The translations under genes were made by a program, and so were the position numbers. This document shows, piece by piece, positions 53,641-64,000 of a stretch of 64,000 nt of DNA. Origin of the DNA: Linum tenue (taxonomy: Eukaryota; Streptophyta; Magnoliopsida; Malpighiales; Linaceae). The DNA is taken from NCBI GenBank assembly GCA_946122785.1, contig CAMGYJ010000004.1, positions 21,206,684 through 21,270,683 on the forward strand. The letters are read 5' to 3'. Each line of letters begins with the position of its first letter. The stretch's first letter is position 1. The notes beneath the pieces were generated by a model that was given only the letters and a program-made list of their open reading frames with translations, made no database searches and was not told the DNA's origin.

Positions 53641-56164
53641 CTAGGTTAGCATAGTATTTTCCACTCCTTTACGCTGCAGTACCCCTTCCAAAGGTTCATC
53701 CTCATTATATGGGACGACATGCTGATTTTTGAGATGCACGCAAAGCCGTAACACTGATGGCGTCCTTTCATGTATTGGAAATTCATAGATCCGCCAAGCT
53801 GCTTCATAGGATGACAAATAACGACAATCCAGATACTGTTTAATTTCATCAATAGGAGGTTGCACATCTGCTGACCTGGAACTTGTGTTTGTAGCTTGTA
53901 CCAAAGATCTATCAGGTCCTTTAGTAAGGTACTTGAAGAGGTATTTGATCAGCCTTCCTCTGTAGCAAATTTCCACATTAATATGTGCCTGCAACCATAC
54001 TAAAAGGTCTCTGTTGAATGGGACAACATATCTATTATCAAGTCTTGTTCCTCCTTTTTCAACTGAAATTCCAGTATCCCTTCTTTTATAGACAATGTAC
54101 CCGAACCGGTCATATGTAGTGTCTGAGGTAAAAGCTTTTGGAAAATGCTTTGAACAACGACCATCTTTCATGCAAGGCGATGAAGTATTTGCTTGACCGC
54201 ATGGCCAATGTAGCATGAATTTTGTGACTGCTTCATAGCCGACTGGATCAATAGATGGGTCTGGTATCTCACTACTAATTATTCTATCAATATCTGCAAT
54301 GTCTTTGGGCTTATCCGAGTCTGCTAGCCACACCAGAATATGCACATGAGGAAGGCCTCTTTTCTGGAACTCTATGGTATGTAAATCTGGGAATTAAACA
54401 TGTCATTCGTTATGCTATTATCATTATAAATTGAAGTCAGTACAAAGAAATATTATATCATGCTTTCATACCTGCCACAGTTGTACCAAAGAACTTCTCC
54501 TTAACTATGCGGTCCTTCAAAGCTTTCAACTTCATTCTGAATACTCTATCCACTATATGTGGTTTATCTTCACTTCGAAGTCCGACTGTATTCTCGAATG
54601 CATGTACTATTTCGGGCCATTGGGCATTGCAGGTGAATGTAATGAACAGGTCTGGATTTCCAAAATATTGACAGATCACCATTGCATCCAGGTACAATTG
54701 CTTCATATACCGGGGACTCCCTGTATATGAAGAAGGTAATATAATCCGGCCTAAATTTTTACCTGTTACTTCACCTGCTTGGAATGCATCATATAATCCT
54801 TGAAATATCTCTGATCGCAATACATCCTGATTTTTCCTGATGAATAGTAGTCGATTATTTTCAATCGAGCAGAATGCATCTATGATGTAGTGCTGTAAAA
54901 CTTTCCCACCCCTAAGTAGTGTAGTTCCTTCACTGTCTCGATGTTACAGACGAAAAGAATAGTACTCTCTTTGAGTCATGCACTTTCTATGTGCTGATGG
55001 ATTAAGTACTTCTTGAGCATATGATATGCCTGTATGGTAGCCATCTTCTCCGTACGGAAAGAGCAGAGGAAAATGTAATGCATCATATTTGGGGTTCAAA
55101 CTCGTTATACGTCTTAGGCCTTCACTTCTGTGTTCAACAATAATATCTCTATCGCGTTTCTCAGGATGGAAATCTCCAGGAATAAGGCCTGCAACTTCTT
55201 CCCCTGTAGGTAATTCATACTGTCTTGCATTTTGTATTCTAGAACCCACTATTCTCAAACGCAGATTTTCATTTGCAGGATCCTATAGACATTGTCTTAC
55301 TCTTCTGAAGCTTCGTACCAACTCATTTGTCTCATCTAGCATTTGTATCAGCCCCTCAACAATTTCTGGTAGTAATACATTGTCATTATTTGAGAAGTTT
55401 GCCATCCTGTCTTCAACTTCTGTAGATGGATCAAAGATGTATAATTGAGCAAATTTCGGTCTTTGTCCGAACGGTGGTAATAAAGAACCTATTCGATGAT
55501 AGTTCTCACCACATATTACCATTGAGTAGGGTCCTCTAGAACTGAATAGTCGTGGATCAAGTTGTGCACCAATTGATGTAAATGAGAACGCAGCATTGTA
55601 TGGTCGTCGATGCTTCGCAAAGTGAGTGGACATTGAATCGCCGTTGACATCAAGAAGCTTATCCAGAAAAGGCGGTGTCAACTTAAGAAGTGGCAGCTGA
55701 ATTTTTCCTTGTTGACAACACAATGCGAAGATTAGTGAGTTGCTTCTTCTATGATAGTTGAGTTGTTCGTGCGGCCAAAAGCGTGCACCACAGTGTGTGC
55801 AAGCTATGGTAGGTAATCCCAAATCAAGGATGATATTATTGAGTACTGGTGGCAGAGGAGGAATTTGTTGTACTGAAGCGACTGGTTCATTCTCCATTTG
55901 TGTATCCACATTATTTTGTGTTTCTTGGCCTATGAACATGGCAGCTGCTGAAGTTTGTTGTGCTGGACATGAGAATGGATTAGAGGATGTAAGACCGTAC
56001 AGCCGTGAGCGCCTATCAATCCCTGATTTCCTTCTTTTTGGCAATGGCGTTGCTGAAGGCATATCTGTTGTTTCTGGTGTAGGTCGCTTCGTCGATGGCC
56101 TAAGAATCCCAGGCTTCCTTCGTGTTTGTTGTGGCTCATCTGTTGCCTCATTGGTTGAGTCCAT
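53641..56164 (-). pseudogene. Helitron RepHel protein, N-terminal and HUH Rep part
   Basis: ATG at 56164 opens 293 codons with a basic N-terminus and a zinc-like segment (TIACTHCGARFWPHEQLNYH). TAG near 55282 interrupts; 55258-54944, 54820-54458 and 54345-53641 continue. The last two are joined by an 85-bp GT-AG intron (54387-54471). After it comes the HUH motif GLPHVHILVWLADSDKP and then the Rep tyrosine motif KYLFKYLTKGPDRS (near 53935). The family nicks and joins DNA during rolling-circle transposition. In-frame stops near 55282, 54941 and 53640 show decay. Confidence 0.9.
54387..54471 (-). other. Intron in the Helitron Rep gene
   Basis: Reverse strand: tgtggcag|gtatgaaagc ... aattcccag|atttac, 85 bp, AT-rich, with stops in the reading frame; removal joins the two Rep segments just before the HUH motif. 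Confidence 0.7.
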
Positions 56165-57179
56165 GATTGTATAACAGCTAAGGAATCCTTAAAATAGTCA
56201 ATCGCATGCCTACATATGATGTTTAAATGTAAGCAGTATTTGAGTGGTTGAAGACTTACCTACGATATGTTTTTAGTAGATGAGTCGATAACTTGTGCTG
56301 ATCGTTGTAAATTCTCTTTGATCCGAAGTATATTCTGCTGCAACATCAGTGCAACAATTGTTGTTAATCAAAGCTTTGTGTCTGAAAATTTTATACACAG
56401 CAAGCACCAAATAGACAATGAAAGAAGAATCCATTAGAAGGAAGACATTGCAATGAAGACTTGAAGCAATTTCATACATACCGCTATTGACGTATTTAGT
56501 GGCGGGAGAAGGAAGAGAATGATGGTGTCAAAGTGCAGGTTCGTGATTTTTCGTTGAAGTTTGGAGTAAAGGTTTGTATGGTGCGCCGCCGTTGTAGTGA
56601 AGATAGGGTTTCAGAGCCGGAAGAGATTTTTGCGGCAGGCAAAAGAGTATTCGCTATATAGGAGTGCAAAGTTGTCCGAACTCCGAATTGAAGGCGTAAA
56701 ATGTTGGGTGGTGGCAACAGGCGGAACTAAACCTGATTGGATCGACGCGGGCCTCTGCAGCAGATAGTAGGTATTGGTGGCGACCATGTCATCAATTAGC
56801 TTAGCTACCGCCACCGGCCCATCGAACTGTGACTTGCTGGAATCAATAAATTCCAAGGAAATAATGAGAATGAATAATGCATAAGAGAGACGGAGAGGCA
56901 TTTCGTTCAATGTCCGCCGCTGTGATCAGGCCAACTTTATTAATTCTTGCAAGGTAAAAGAAAGAGAGAGTTGGGGCGGAGGGGACTAATAAAGAAGAAA
57001 GGAACATTGGGGCATTTCGTAATGGTAAGAAGAAAGGGGAAGACATACAGAGAAGCAAGATGGGAATTGGTAAAGTTGGTTTAATTGTCGTGGGTCTCTG
57101 TTAGTGTAATGTTTATTCTTCTTTTATCAGTTTGTGTAGATTTGTTTTTCGTTTTCTCTTAGTTTGTCTTAGTGTAGAC
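56165..57179 (-). other. Upstream region of RepHel
   Basis: No supported ORF. Contains tatagcgaatactcttttgc (56639-56658, reversed) with TATA-like content and a CT/AG-rich leader-like stretch to 57060. The 5' TC end of a Helitron was searched for here; attct/atc candidates near 57060 are not convincing. Confidence 0.3.
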
Positions 57180-57583
57180 CAAGGTTGTCAAACCGGTTTA
57201 TGCTAGTGTGCCGGTTTAGCAAGTGGAATGGTTGAATCGGTGACACATATCGGTTTGTGCTGGTCAATGTTACAAATTAAATTATAAATACTCATATTTA
57301 AACACGACATTTAACATCAATATCCAAATATTTATACTTGAATCCAACAAATAATACCAATATTTAACTTTTATACTCATAAAATAAATAATAAAATAAT
57401 TTTATTAATTAAATTCACTAAAATAAATAATAGAATAATTTTTATCAATTAAATAAGGCCATTTTACTTAGAGATTCATATATCGATCATAACGATCCTA
57501 CCGGTAGTGTCATACCGGTTTTACGACCGGTACCGATTGAACCAGGTACAACCGGTGGCATGCCGATCGGCGTGACAACCATG
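57180..57583. mobile_element. hAT-type MITE (404 bp)
   Basis: Ends caaggttgtca (57180) and its inverted match tgacaaccatg (57573-57583). Flanks gtgtagac (57172-57179) and gtttagac (57584-57591) form an 8-bp target duplication with one mismatch. The interior has accggt words near both ends and an AT-rich core. No ORF. Confidence 0.75.
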
Positions 57584-58045
57584 GTTTAGACTAAGGTGGA
57601 TGATGAGTTGGCTCCGTATTGTAAAACTATAAACATGAACAATAGAACATTTTATATTAAAAACTGTGGTTGAATCATGATTCAATCAATTCGTACTGGT
57701 CGGTAATTCATACTAAGTTAGCCTTCAGTAGAAGGTCACGACTTTCAATCCTCTGTTGGGAGTTGGGACTGTTTCTGGGTTAATTTTCTTATATCTGAAA
57801 CAAAACCGGTCTTGACAAACTAAGTGGCTAGATTAAATATATCCGATGTCTCAGTTCTATAGATAGTTTAATATGAATCCAGTATTACATTCCAACAGCT
57901 CCGAATGGTAAAAAGAGAGTAATCTAAAGTAAAGACTGAAATAGATATTGTTTAAAGGAAAAATAGCGACAAAAGATTCTTCTAAAAGTTCTGATAAATG
58001 CATGAAGGTGATTAAGAGTTTTGCTTTTGATTTGCTGAGTTATTC
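57584..58045. other. Region without a supported gene
   Basis: AT-rich, no recognisable domain or repeat. Confidence 0.4.
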
Positions 58046-61000
58046 CTAACTCATCAATTTGGTTGAAGGCCTTCGTGTCCTTTTCCCAATGGCTTGAGAA
58101 GCAGCTGTTGCTCGAGAATCCTTGTCCTTTGGGTTGGATTTAGACATGGCATCAAGTTTTTCCTTTTTTACTTTTGCCAATGGTGCGTGAATGCTGCACA
58201 TTGAAAGAAGGATTAATGAAGAAGACAAATCATTACCAAAAAAAAAATTGAAGAAGACAAATTGATACCCATGCACTGAAACAAAGATTTATGAAAAAAG
58301 GAAATACATAGTTGAAAATCTCAACTGATTTCGATTATTTCTACTTTAATCATACAAAGCCAACCCATTTCAGCATGAATTAATACCTAGAATTGTGAAA
58401 ACAGAAAGCTCCATCGAATAACAGAAATTCTGACGTAAAGGACTTTCAAGTGGTAAGTAAAAGGTTGTATATAAGGATGCTAAAATCTAGTCTTGCTAAA
58501 TTGGCAATCAAATTGGGCAAGCCAAGAACCTAAATTATCAATTGTTTTCAAATCATAAGCGGTCAATTATACCAGACAGATAGAATCACATACTGGCACG
58601 ATGATAACTCTTACTTGGAAGCTGAAGTGACAATGCTATGGGATTGGATCTTAGTAGAATTCTTCTCAAGGTCAATCACCTCTGAACTTAGTGGGGGTGG
58701 AACAGAAGTAGCACATGCTGAAGTTGGCCTAGTATTATTGAAAAATATCATTAGTATTGGTGTTTTGTATAAATTAAACTTAAAGAGAGTAAAGAAATTA
58801 TCACCCAATGACTGTTTGGAAGAATTTATAACATACTTGGAATTTGTACGTTTTATCTTTGTCGAGTCAACTTCGATGACTTGATCAGCTTCATGCTTCC
58901 GTTTGGCAGTTGTCCTGATTCAAGGAAAACAGTTAGCCTTCCAAATTGTACTTATGTTCTCTTTATTAATAAGATGTTAAAGTTTGGTGTTCTCTATAAA
59001 TTAAACCTATAGAGAGTAAAGAAATTATCACCCAATGAGTGTTTGGAAGAATTGATAACATACTTGGAATTTTTACGTTTCATCTTTGTGGAGTCAACTT
59101 CAATGACTTGGTCAGCTCCATGCTTCTGTTTGGCAGTTGTCCTGATTCAAGGAAAACAGTTAGCCTTCCAAATTGCACTTATGTTCTCTATATTAATAAG
59201 ATGTTAAAGTTTGGCTCTTAATGAAGGCCAGAAAATGCATTTCTGTGTACTAACTTCTTAGCTGAGTTTTTATTCCTGGTTAGTATTTCACTCAGAGGCA
59301 AGCCATCGTCGGAGGAAGCTGGTGATTGTATCCTGAATGAAATAAGGAGGCCACATATAATTTAAATCTAGTTTGGTTCCTTGTGAAAATAATTTTTTTA
59401 AAATTCTCCACGGTAATGAAGCTGCAAACATTAAGCACATATATTTATTATATAAAGATCATTGGTGTGTTCTAAGCAACAAAAAATCTAGAGTTTTGTG
59501 AAGGAACGATCACCTTTTGGCAGTTTTGAAATAATTATCAGCAGAGTTGGGGCTCTTCTGTTTTTCCTTTTTCCGACAAAGAATTTTCATTCACTATATG
59601 ATTTGGTGATTCCATTGTGATGACTTTGTCATTCTGAGGGATTTGTTTCCTCATGCTGCTGCTGATTAAAGCAAAAAATTCAGAAATCCATTATTCTTTA
59701 TATGGTTTGTATAATAGTAAGATGTGAAACTTTCACTCACCGAGGTATAGAGCTGACATCTTTCTTGCACTGTTGTTTTTTCTTTGTTAGTTTTTCAATC
59801 GATTTCAAGTCGTCGGTGGAAGAAGTTGGTGATGCGGTCCTGCATGAAATAAGAAACTCAGGATATCATCTAAAGAAATGTTAATTTCTTATGAGTAATT
59901 ATTTAACAGCTCCTTACATTGCAGATGATTTATCCTGAATTGCTTTACGTTCTTCCTGTTGATGGACCATCACATTTTCATCAGTAGCAGAGCTGCATAA
60001 TATGACGAAGAAAGTTAATTGTATATAGAAAAAGCACTTTGGAAGGAGAAAGCTTATAGCTGAGACTTACGTATTCTCATCCTTCAATTGGAAAAGTGCA
60101 CTTTTAGGTGTCTTGGTTGTTTCATTAATCAGTCCAGAGATACTACTTATTATGAAGTCGCCATCATTGCCGTTGAACCTCTGTTTAGGCAGCCGAATGG
60201 CAAAGTTTAACGTTTGCCCGCAGAATGCTTCAACTACGGTTGGCAAATTTCCATCTGCATTTGTGAATGTTTTCAACAATTCAGAAGCAGGATGGTGTAT
60301 GTAATCTTCTGCTGTTTTTCCTATGAGGAGGAAGATAGCTTCGTCACCACCTTGTTGAACAATCATTCGAATGCGGTAGCTGCAATGAATTACGGGCCTA
60401 AATATGAGAAAACGATACACATTGAGAAAGAAATTCAATATGAATTTAGACAATACCATTGCTTTGCTTCCAATGGCGATAATAGCTGGTCCTTTTCACA
60501 CCAATAGTTTTGACCACATGTGCTGACGGCTTTATAACATTTTGAGCAACCAAGATATGTCCAATCCTTCTCTCCGTCTATGGCAGCTACTGTTGCTTGA
60601 CATTTATACCTTTCATTCTACATTATACACATGTAACAGGCGTTAAATAGACAATAATGGGTAGTACTTAATATTAACAGTAATGGGAAGTACTAAATAA
60701 ACAATAAAAATTAGATGATGATAGTGAAGACTACCGGTGAAGCACCCACACTGAAGCGTTATAAGTTCTCCGAGAGTTTTTTGTAATTCTCTTTCATGTT
60801 CAACAGCTTTTTCAGGTGTTTCAAATTTAACGGGCAGCAAATCAACAATTCCAAGCTCATTGGAAGCCTTGTTGTAATTGAAATTTTAATGAATGCGTAA
60901 ATAAATATAAATATACACACACACGATAGGGTTGATATAGTACATACGCTTGTATCAGGTCAGTGACATCTATAGATTGAGGGTTCAAAGTTATGAATGC

Positions 61001-61060
61001 AGCAGAAGATGTTGAAGCTGTAACACCTGGGCGTTTCAGTCGAATTGGTAATATGATCAA
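58046..61060 (-). pseudogene. Helitron-associated RPA1-like single-strand DNA-binding protein gene, 5' truncated
   Basis: Multi-exon minus-strand gene. Readable pieces in order: 61045-60950 RLKRPGVTASTSSAAFITLN (end of an OB-fold as in RPA1); about 60870-60720 ELGIVDLLPVKFETPEKAV; 60620-60440 a zinc ribbon (ERYKCQATVAAI ... WTYLGCSKCYKAV ... YWCEK); 60400-60070 the last OB-fold (RIRMIVQQGGDEAIFLLIGK ... LLKTFTNADGNLP ... GQTLNFAIRLPKQRF). Then a series of short Lys/Ser-rich exons to the stop at 58046 (SKSNPKDKDSRATAASQAIG). Plant Helitrons often carry such genes beside RepHel. The N-terminal OB-folds are absent: the homology ends at about 61060 where mitochondrial-like DNA begins. Confidence 0.7.
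58757..59210 (-). repeat. 227-bp tandem duplication containing an RPA-gene exon
   Basis: Copy 1 58757-58983, copy 2 58984-59210, differing at a few sites. Each holds a 78-bp exon on the reverse strand (58914-58837 and 59141-59064) with acceptor ttgaatcag and donor gtatgt. The exons encode 26 residues rich in Lys/Arg (TTAKRKHEADQVIEVD and TTAKQKHGADQVIEVD). Confidence 0.8.
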
Positions 61061-61189
61061 GAACCAAAAAACTGATTATGTCAATGTTTAGTTATGAAAA
61101 TTTTCTACCTTTGAACGGTTCAATCAAAAGACCGCGTAAAGCAACTATTACAGGTGAAGTCTTGGCAGTCGCGACCAATTCATCAGCGT

Positions 61190-61464
61190 TCGCTTGGACT
61201 ATGCTATGTATGAATGATCTTTTCTATTTCATAGGGGATCCTGGTCCTTTATTTATAGTTCTTGCATTAACCGGTTTGGAATTAGGTGTAGCTATATCAC
61301 AAGCTCATGTTTCTACGATCTCAATCTGTATTTACTTGAATGATGCTACAAATCTCCATCAAAGTGGTTATTTATTTATAATTGAACAAAAGCGAGGAGC
61401 GAGTTTAGAAGCGAAACGTAAGAGCGAAGCCAACACCTGCCTCCCGCCATCCATAAAGAAGTAG
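61190..61464 (+). pseudogene. atp6: Mitochondrial atp6 3' fragment
   Basis: From FAWTMLCMND (about 61192) through FYFIGDPGPLFIVLALTGLE, LGVAISQAHVSTISICIYLN and DATNLHQ: the C-terminal end of ATP synthase subunit a (membrane-spanning proton channel subunit). The family has hydrophobic residues at several positions where this copy has TCA, TCT, CCT and ACA codons, fitting unedited C-to-U sites. The upstream 110 bp (61078-61190, MSMFSYENFLPLNGSIKRPR) is not atp6, so the ORF 61078-61464 is a chimera. The reading continues 33 codons past CAA at 61360-61362. Non-functional in the nucleus. Confidence 0.75.
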
Positions 61465-61884
61465 AAGTCGTTCGACCTGGACTTAACAGCCCATTAGTTT
61501 TCCTTGTCTTCCAATGAATAGCTTTTCATGCCTTTAATCCCTCCTTTCCTCCAACTGGCACGATTGAAATAGACGGCTAGGAAGGAACGAAGTAGCTCGA
61601 CTGAAAGGGAGAATATGTGAGCCCGAAAAGCGGGCGAAGGTTTAGAATATATGAGCCCGAAGGGCGAAGGGAGAAGGGAGAGGTTATGCAATATACTCGA
61701 CCGAAGGGAGGGAGAGGAAGAAAGCCCTTTGGAGGGGCGTTTTAACGCGGCAGCAAGTTCGTCTTTGTGAAAGAAAAAGAGGGTGGAATTGTCGTTCGGG
61801 ACAGACTTCGCTCCGAGGCTTTTAATATTTTCAGCTTCTCGGGAGAAACACAAAACAGGGAAAGAGAATGAACTAGAACAAAGC

Positions 61885-62234
61885 ATATTTTTTTTCCAGC
61901 ACTACTCGCATTTTTTTACATGGGAGTACATCCAATAGAAAGCTTACACACACATAGACCAGCCACACAACTAAACACAACATTACAAAGTTAACTAACA
62001 ACATATTAAGTTAACAAAAGACATAGAACTTTATTAAACATAACAATGAACACTTTAGACTAGGTTTTGGCCCATACATGCAAAGACAACAAAGAAAACC
62101 AAACAAAGACACTTAGCATAGGGTGGGTAGGCCCAACCACCAAACAAAGAAAAAGAAGACCATACATTAAAACACACTACTTTGCGTCTACAGACACTTA
62201 TTTAAATCTTGACGAAAGAGTCGACTGACTCTTC
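61885..62234 (-). other. Probable 3' UTR of the small gene
   Basis: AT-rich on the reverse strand, with aataaagttc near 62030 as a possible polyadenylation signal and an A-run (ggaaaaaaaat) at about 61897-61887 where mitochondrial-like DNA resumes. Confidence 0.35.
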
Positions 62235-62507
62235 TTAGTTCCCCCCGTTGTTTCCATTTCCCCTGCGGTTCCTTATGGCCCCCTCCACAATGAGCGCTTG
62301 CTTTTCTTCGAGCAGCGCCCTCCTCCTGTCTTCCAGACCGCTAATGCGGTCCCGAATCTGTTGCATGGCTCTTCCTATGACCTCCGGATCGAGAGCAGGC
62401 GGGTGCTCCCAGAAAAGACCGAGCAAACACTCGTCTTGGAGCTTCTCGTTTTCTACATTTTGAATTTCGTGATTGATTTGGGAAAGTCTTTCGGCGATGA
62501 TATCCAT
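62235..62507 (-). CDS. Unrecognised 90-residue coiled-coil protein
   Basis: ATG at 62507, stop at 62235. Heptad-like helices rich in Leu/Ile/Glu/Gln (MDIIAERLSQINHEIQNVEN; IGRAMQQIRDRISGLEDRRR), a short middle segment LLGLFWEHPPALDPEV, and a basic Asn/Gly-rich tail (RNRRGNGNNGG). No signal peptide or membrane segment. It has a TATA box at 62584-62593 and an AG-rich leader of about 50-60 nt. The intact frame and promoter contrast with every other gene in the window. I do not recognise the family; origin could be a nuclear gene, a mitochondrial plasmid or a virus-derived segment. Confidence 0.5.
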   Translation of the reverse strand: MDIIAERLSQINHEIQNVENEKLQDECLLGLFWEHPPALDPEVIGRAMQQIRDRISGLEDRRRALLEEKQALIVEGAIRNRRGNGNNGGN

Positions 62508-62583
62508 AAGAGTGTTGTGTTACTTCAAGTCTTTCTTTCTGACTTCTACCTCTCTCTTTGAAAATATAGACTGGAAGAAGCTT

Positions 62584-62593
62584 CTATTTATAG
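62584..62593 (-). promoter_or_regulatory. TATA box of the small gene
   Basis: Reverse strand ctataaatag in a canonical context (aaggcctataaatagaagct), about 77 bp before ATG 62507. A nuclear-type promoter, unexpected in mitochondrial DNA. Confidence 0.6.
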
Positions 62594-64000
62594 GCCTTGG
62601 AGGCGCTTAACTCTTTCTTATTATTAGTAAGAATTCTTTTATTAGTTTCATAACATGTTTAAACCCCGGCTTTTCATGAATATGGAACCAGATCCACTAG
62701 ATTTTAGTGTGCTGAATAATTATCTTCGTACGGATTGGAGTACGAAAGGCCCTGCCCAAAAAGCGAATCAAATAGTCCTTTGTTTTTCGCGGGTATCACC
62801 ACGCGGCTTAATTCCGGTCACTCCCTCAAAAATAGGAGGCAATAATAGAGCGAATCCGTCAGAGAGTACTCCACCACGAGCTGCCAAAGCACGCTCAGTC
62901 AATCGTCAATCTCCAGCCCAAAGCTGACCAGTACAACCATGTGTCACCCCGCGGACTTCGTCGTACCCTGCCTACTCGTCTTTCACTGGCTTATTTGTAC
63001 CCTGCTACAATCTATTCCCTTAGGCCCAAGGGCCCCTCAGCCAATCCTCACTCGCCAGCTCCGTCCTAGCTTAGGAAAAAGATGTTTGGCCGAACGAACC
63101 CCTATCTCTTGATTGATCTGACCAGACGCTTGCTTTTTCCTGCGTGCTTGTTCTCTTGATATTATTTATACAACTATAGATTTTGAGCCAATCAGGTATC
63201 ACCGCCTGTCAAACTGTGTCAGGCGGGAGACAGAAAGAATATTCAGCCGATTCCTTTCCAATGAGAACTAGACACGCGTTCCATATCCCCATGTGCTTGG
63301 GGATGCCGTTTGATCCGTGAATCCGGTCACCTTCCCTTAGGACATGACTCAGGGATAGAGCAAAGACAACCTATCTTGCTACAACCGTCGAGTCCTTCCT
63401 TACTTTAGCTCTAGAACGAGGGTAGACTTACTTTCTTATGCGTCAACCTTACAATCTCTATCTCTATCACTAGAACAAGGGACTAAGTCTTACAATGCAG
63501 TCTTCCTTGCTGGCAGGGCTATAACAGTTGCCGCTGTTGGTGCAATAAACGGTCTTCAAATAGCCTGTCCTAGTTATCTCATGGAGTGAGATAATCTACT
63601 TTGTATGTTCCTAAGGAGATCCCTACCCTATTGTATGTATCTATCCTGCCTGTGCTTTCTTTCTCTCGGTCTGGTTCACCACATGCCTGTGATCTTTATC
63701 TTTCAACCTTGGCTTGGTCCCGCTAGTAGTAGTCTCATTTCCTGCTTTCGCTCCTTCCACACCTTTGCGCACTTACCGCACCTAAACCGAGACAAAGGGG
63801 GATAAAGACATATGATGCCTGACCACTAATCCCTATTTATTCTGTTAGCTACTTCTCTCACGCCTAGGTTACCATCTTCGTATACTACAACTAAGAGTGT
63901 GTGCCATAGAGTGTGGTACAGGTGTCACCAGTTCCACAAAGGGACATATTTTTTTTTATTTCGTCAACTCCTATCTACAACTAGAACTCCTTAGCTACTC

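Larger units (their letters stand above)
61085..64000. other. Mitochondrial-like DNA (NUMT), with a foreign segment at about 61885-62640
   Basis: Base composition and words (agcccgaagggcgaaggg, gcgaaacgtaagagcg) change sharply from the AT-rich Helitron. An atp6 fragment identifies part of it as mitochondrial. 62650-64000 has the same character but no gene that I can name; the ORF at 62655-62927 is not recognised. An inverted repeat ccgcctgtcaaactgtgt/caggcggg lies at 63203-63230. Confidence 0.55.

Noticed and set aside
57055..57070. Helitron 5' TC terminus
   Set aside because: An a|TC junction can be read on the minus strand here, but without a conserved terminal sequence, and the RPA gene further right suggests that the element extends beyond.
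62655..62927. 90-codon plus-strand ORF after the small gene
   Set aside because: No promoter, no domain and organelle-like composition; probably chance.

Overview
The window is nuclear DNA from a flowering plant, probably a eudicot (species not determinable by eye). The evidence is nested Ty3/gypsy LTR retrotransposons of two plant lineages (Tekay-like chromoviruses and Athila-like elements), an intron-containing plant-type Helitron with an RPA-like gene, MITEs, a plant mitochondrial atp6 fragment, and only one recognisable host gene, itself broken. No CRISPR array, rRNA gene or functional tRNA gene is seen.

Layout, left to right. 1-4427: 3' part of a plus-strand chromovirus (element 1) with its 3' LTR (2150-4427), inserted into the 3' end of a minus-strand Tekay-like element (element 2, 4428-11316) that has lost several catalytic residues and carries a 397-bp MITE in its LTR. 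11317-13481: minus-strand LTR-like remnant. 13482 to about 41395: a long minus-strand Athila-like element (A-), reading gag, protease, RT, RNase H, integrase, a leader with a TATA box, an env-like ORF, a non-coding 3' region and the 3' LTR. It is interrupted by an 866-bp solo-LTR candidate (15812-16677, target duplication agtaa) and by a 17.9-kb tandem Tekay array (21121-39064, target duplication ttctt). The array is LTR-internal-LTR-internal-LTR and both internal copies carry the same TAG codon inside integrase.

About 41480-44600 holds a plus-strand Athila derivative (C+). Its LTR is followed by a 75-nt antisense copy of a complete tRNA-Asp(GTC), fused directly to the end of the env region, so gag-pol is missing. 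44620-45135 is a hAT-like 5' fragment. 45140-48500 is a second, more diverged Athila subfamily (B+) with its own TATA box and env-like ORF. 49992-50790 holds the first five exons of a HAD-IIA (CECR5-like) gene, broken by an in-frame stop and then by a probable LINE tail and a Helitron. 50831 to about 61060 is a decayed minus-strand Helitron (RepHel plus RPA-like gene with a duplicated exon) and a hAT-type MITE. From about 61085 to the end is mitochondrial-like DNA carrying an atp6 3' piece with apparently unedited codons, and inside it a small 90-codon ORF with a TATA box.

The strongest non-routine signals are: the full-length primer tRNA captured at a deletion junction, with its only change outside the 18-nt PBS falling at tRNA position 58; a stem-loop conserved in geometry in three Athila 3' regions with compensatory base changes; a palindrome-cluster plus TATA module about 815 bp upstream of the env-like ORF in two divergent Athila copies; the three-LTR tandem array with star-like LTR divergence; and the in-frame 78-bp exon duplication in the Helitron RPA gene.
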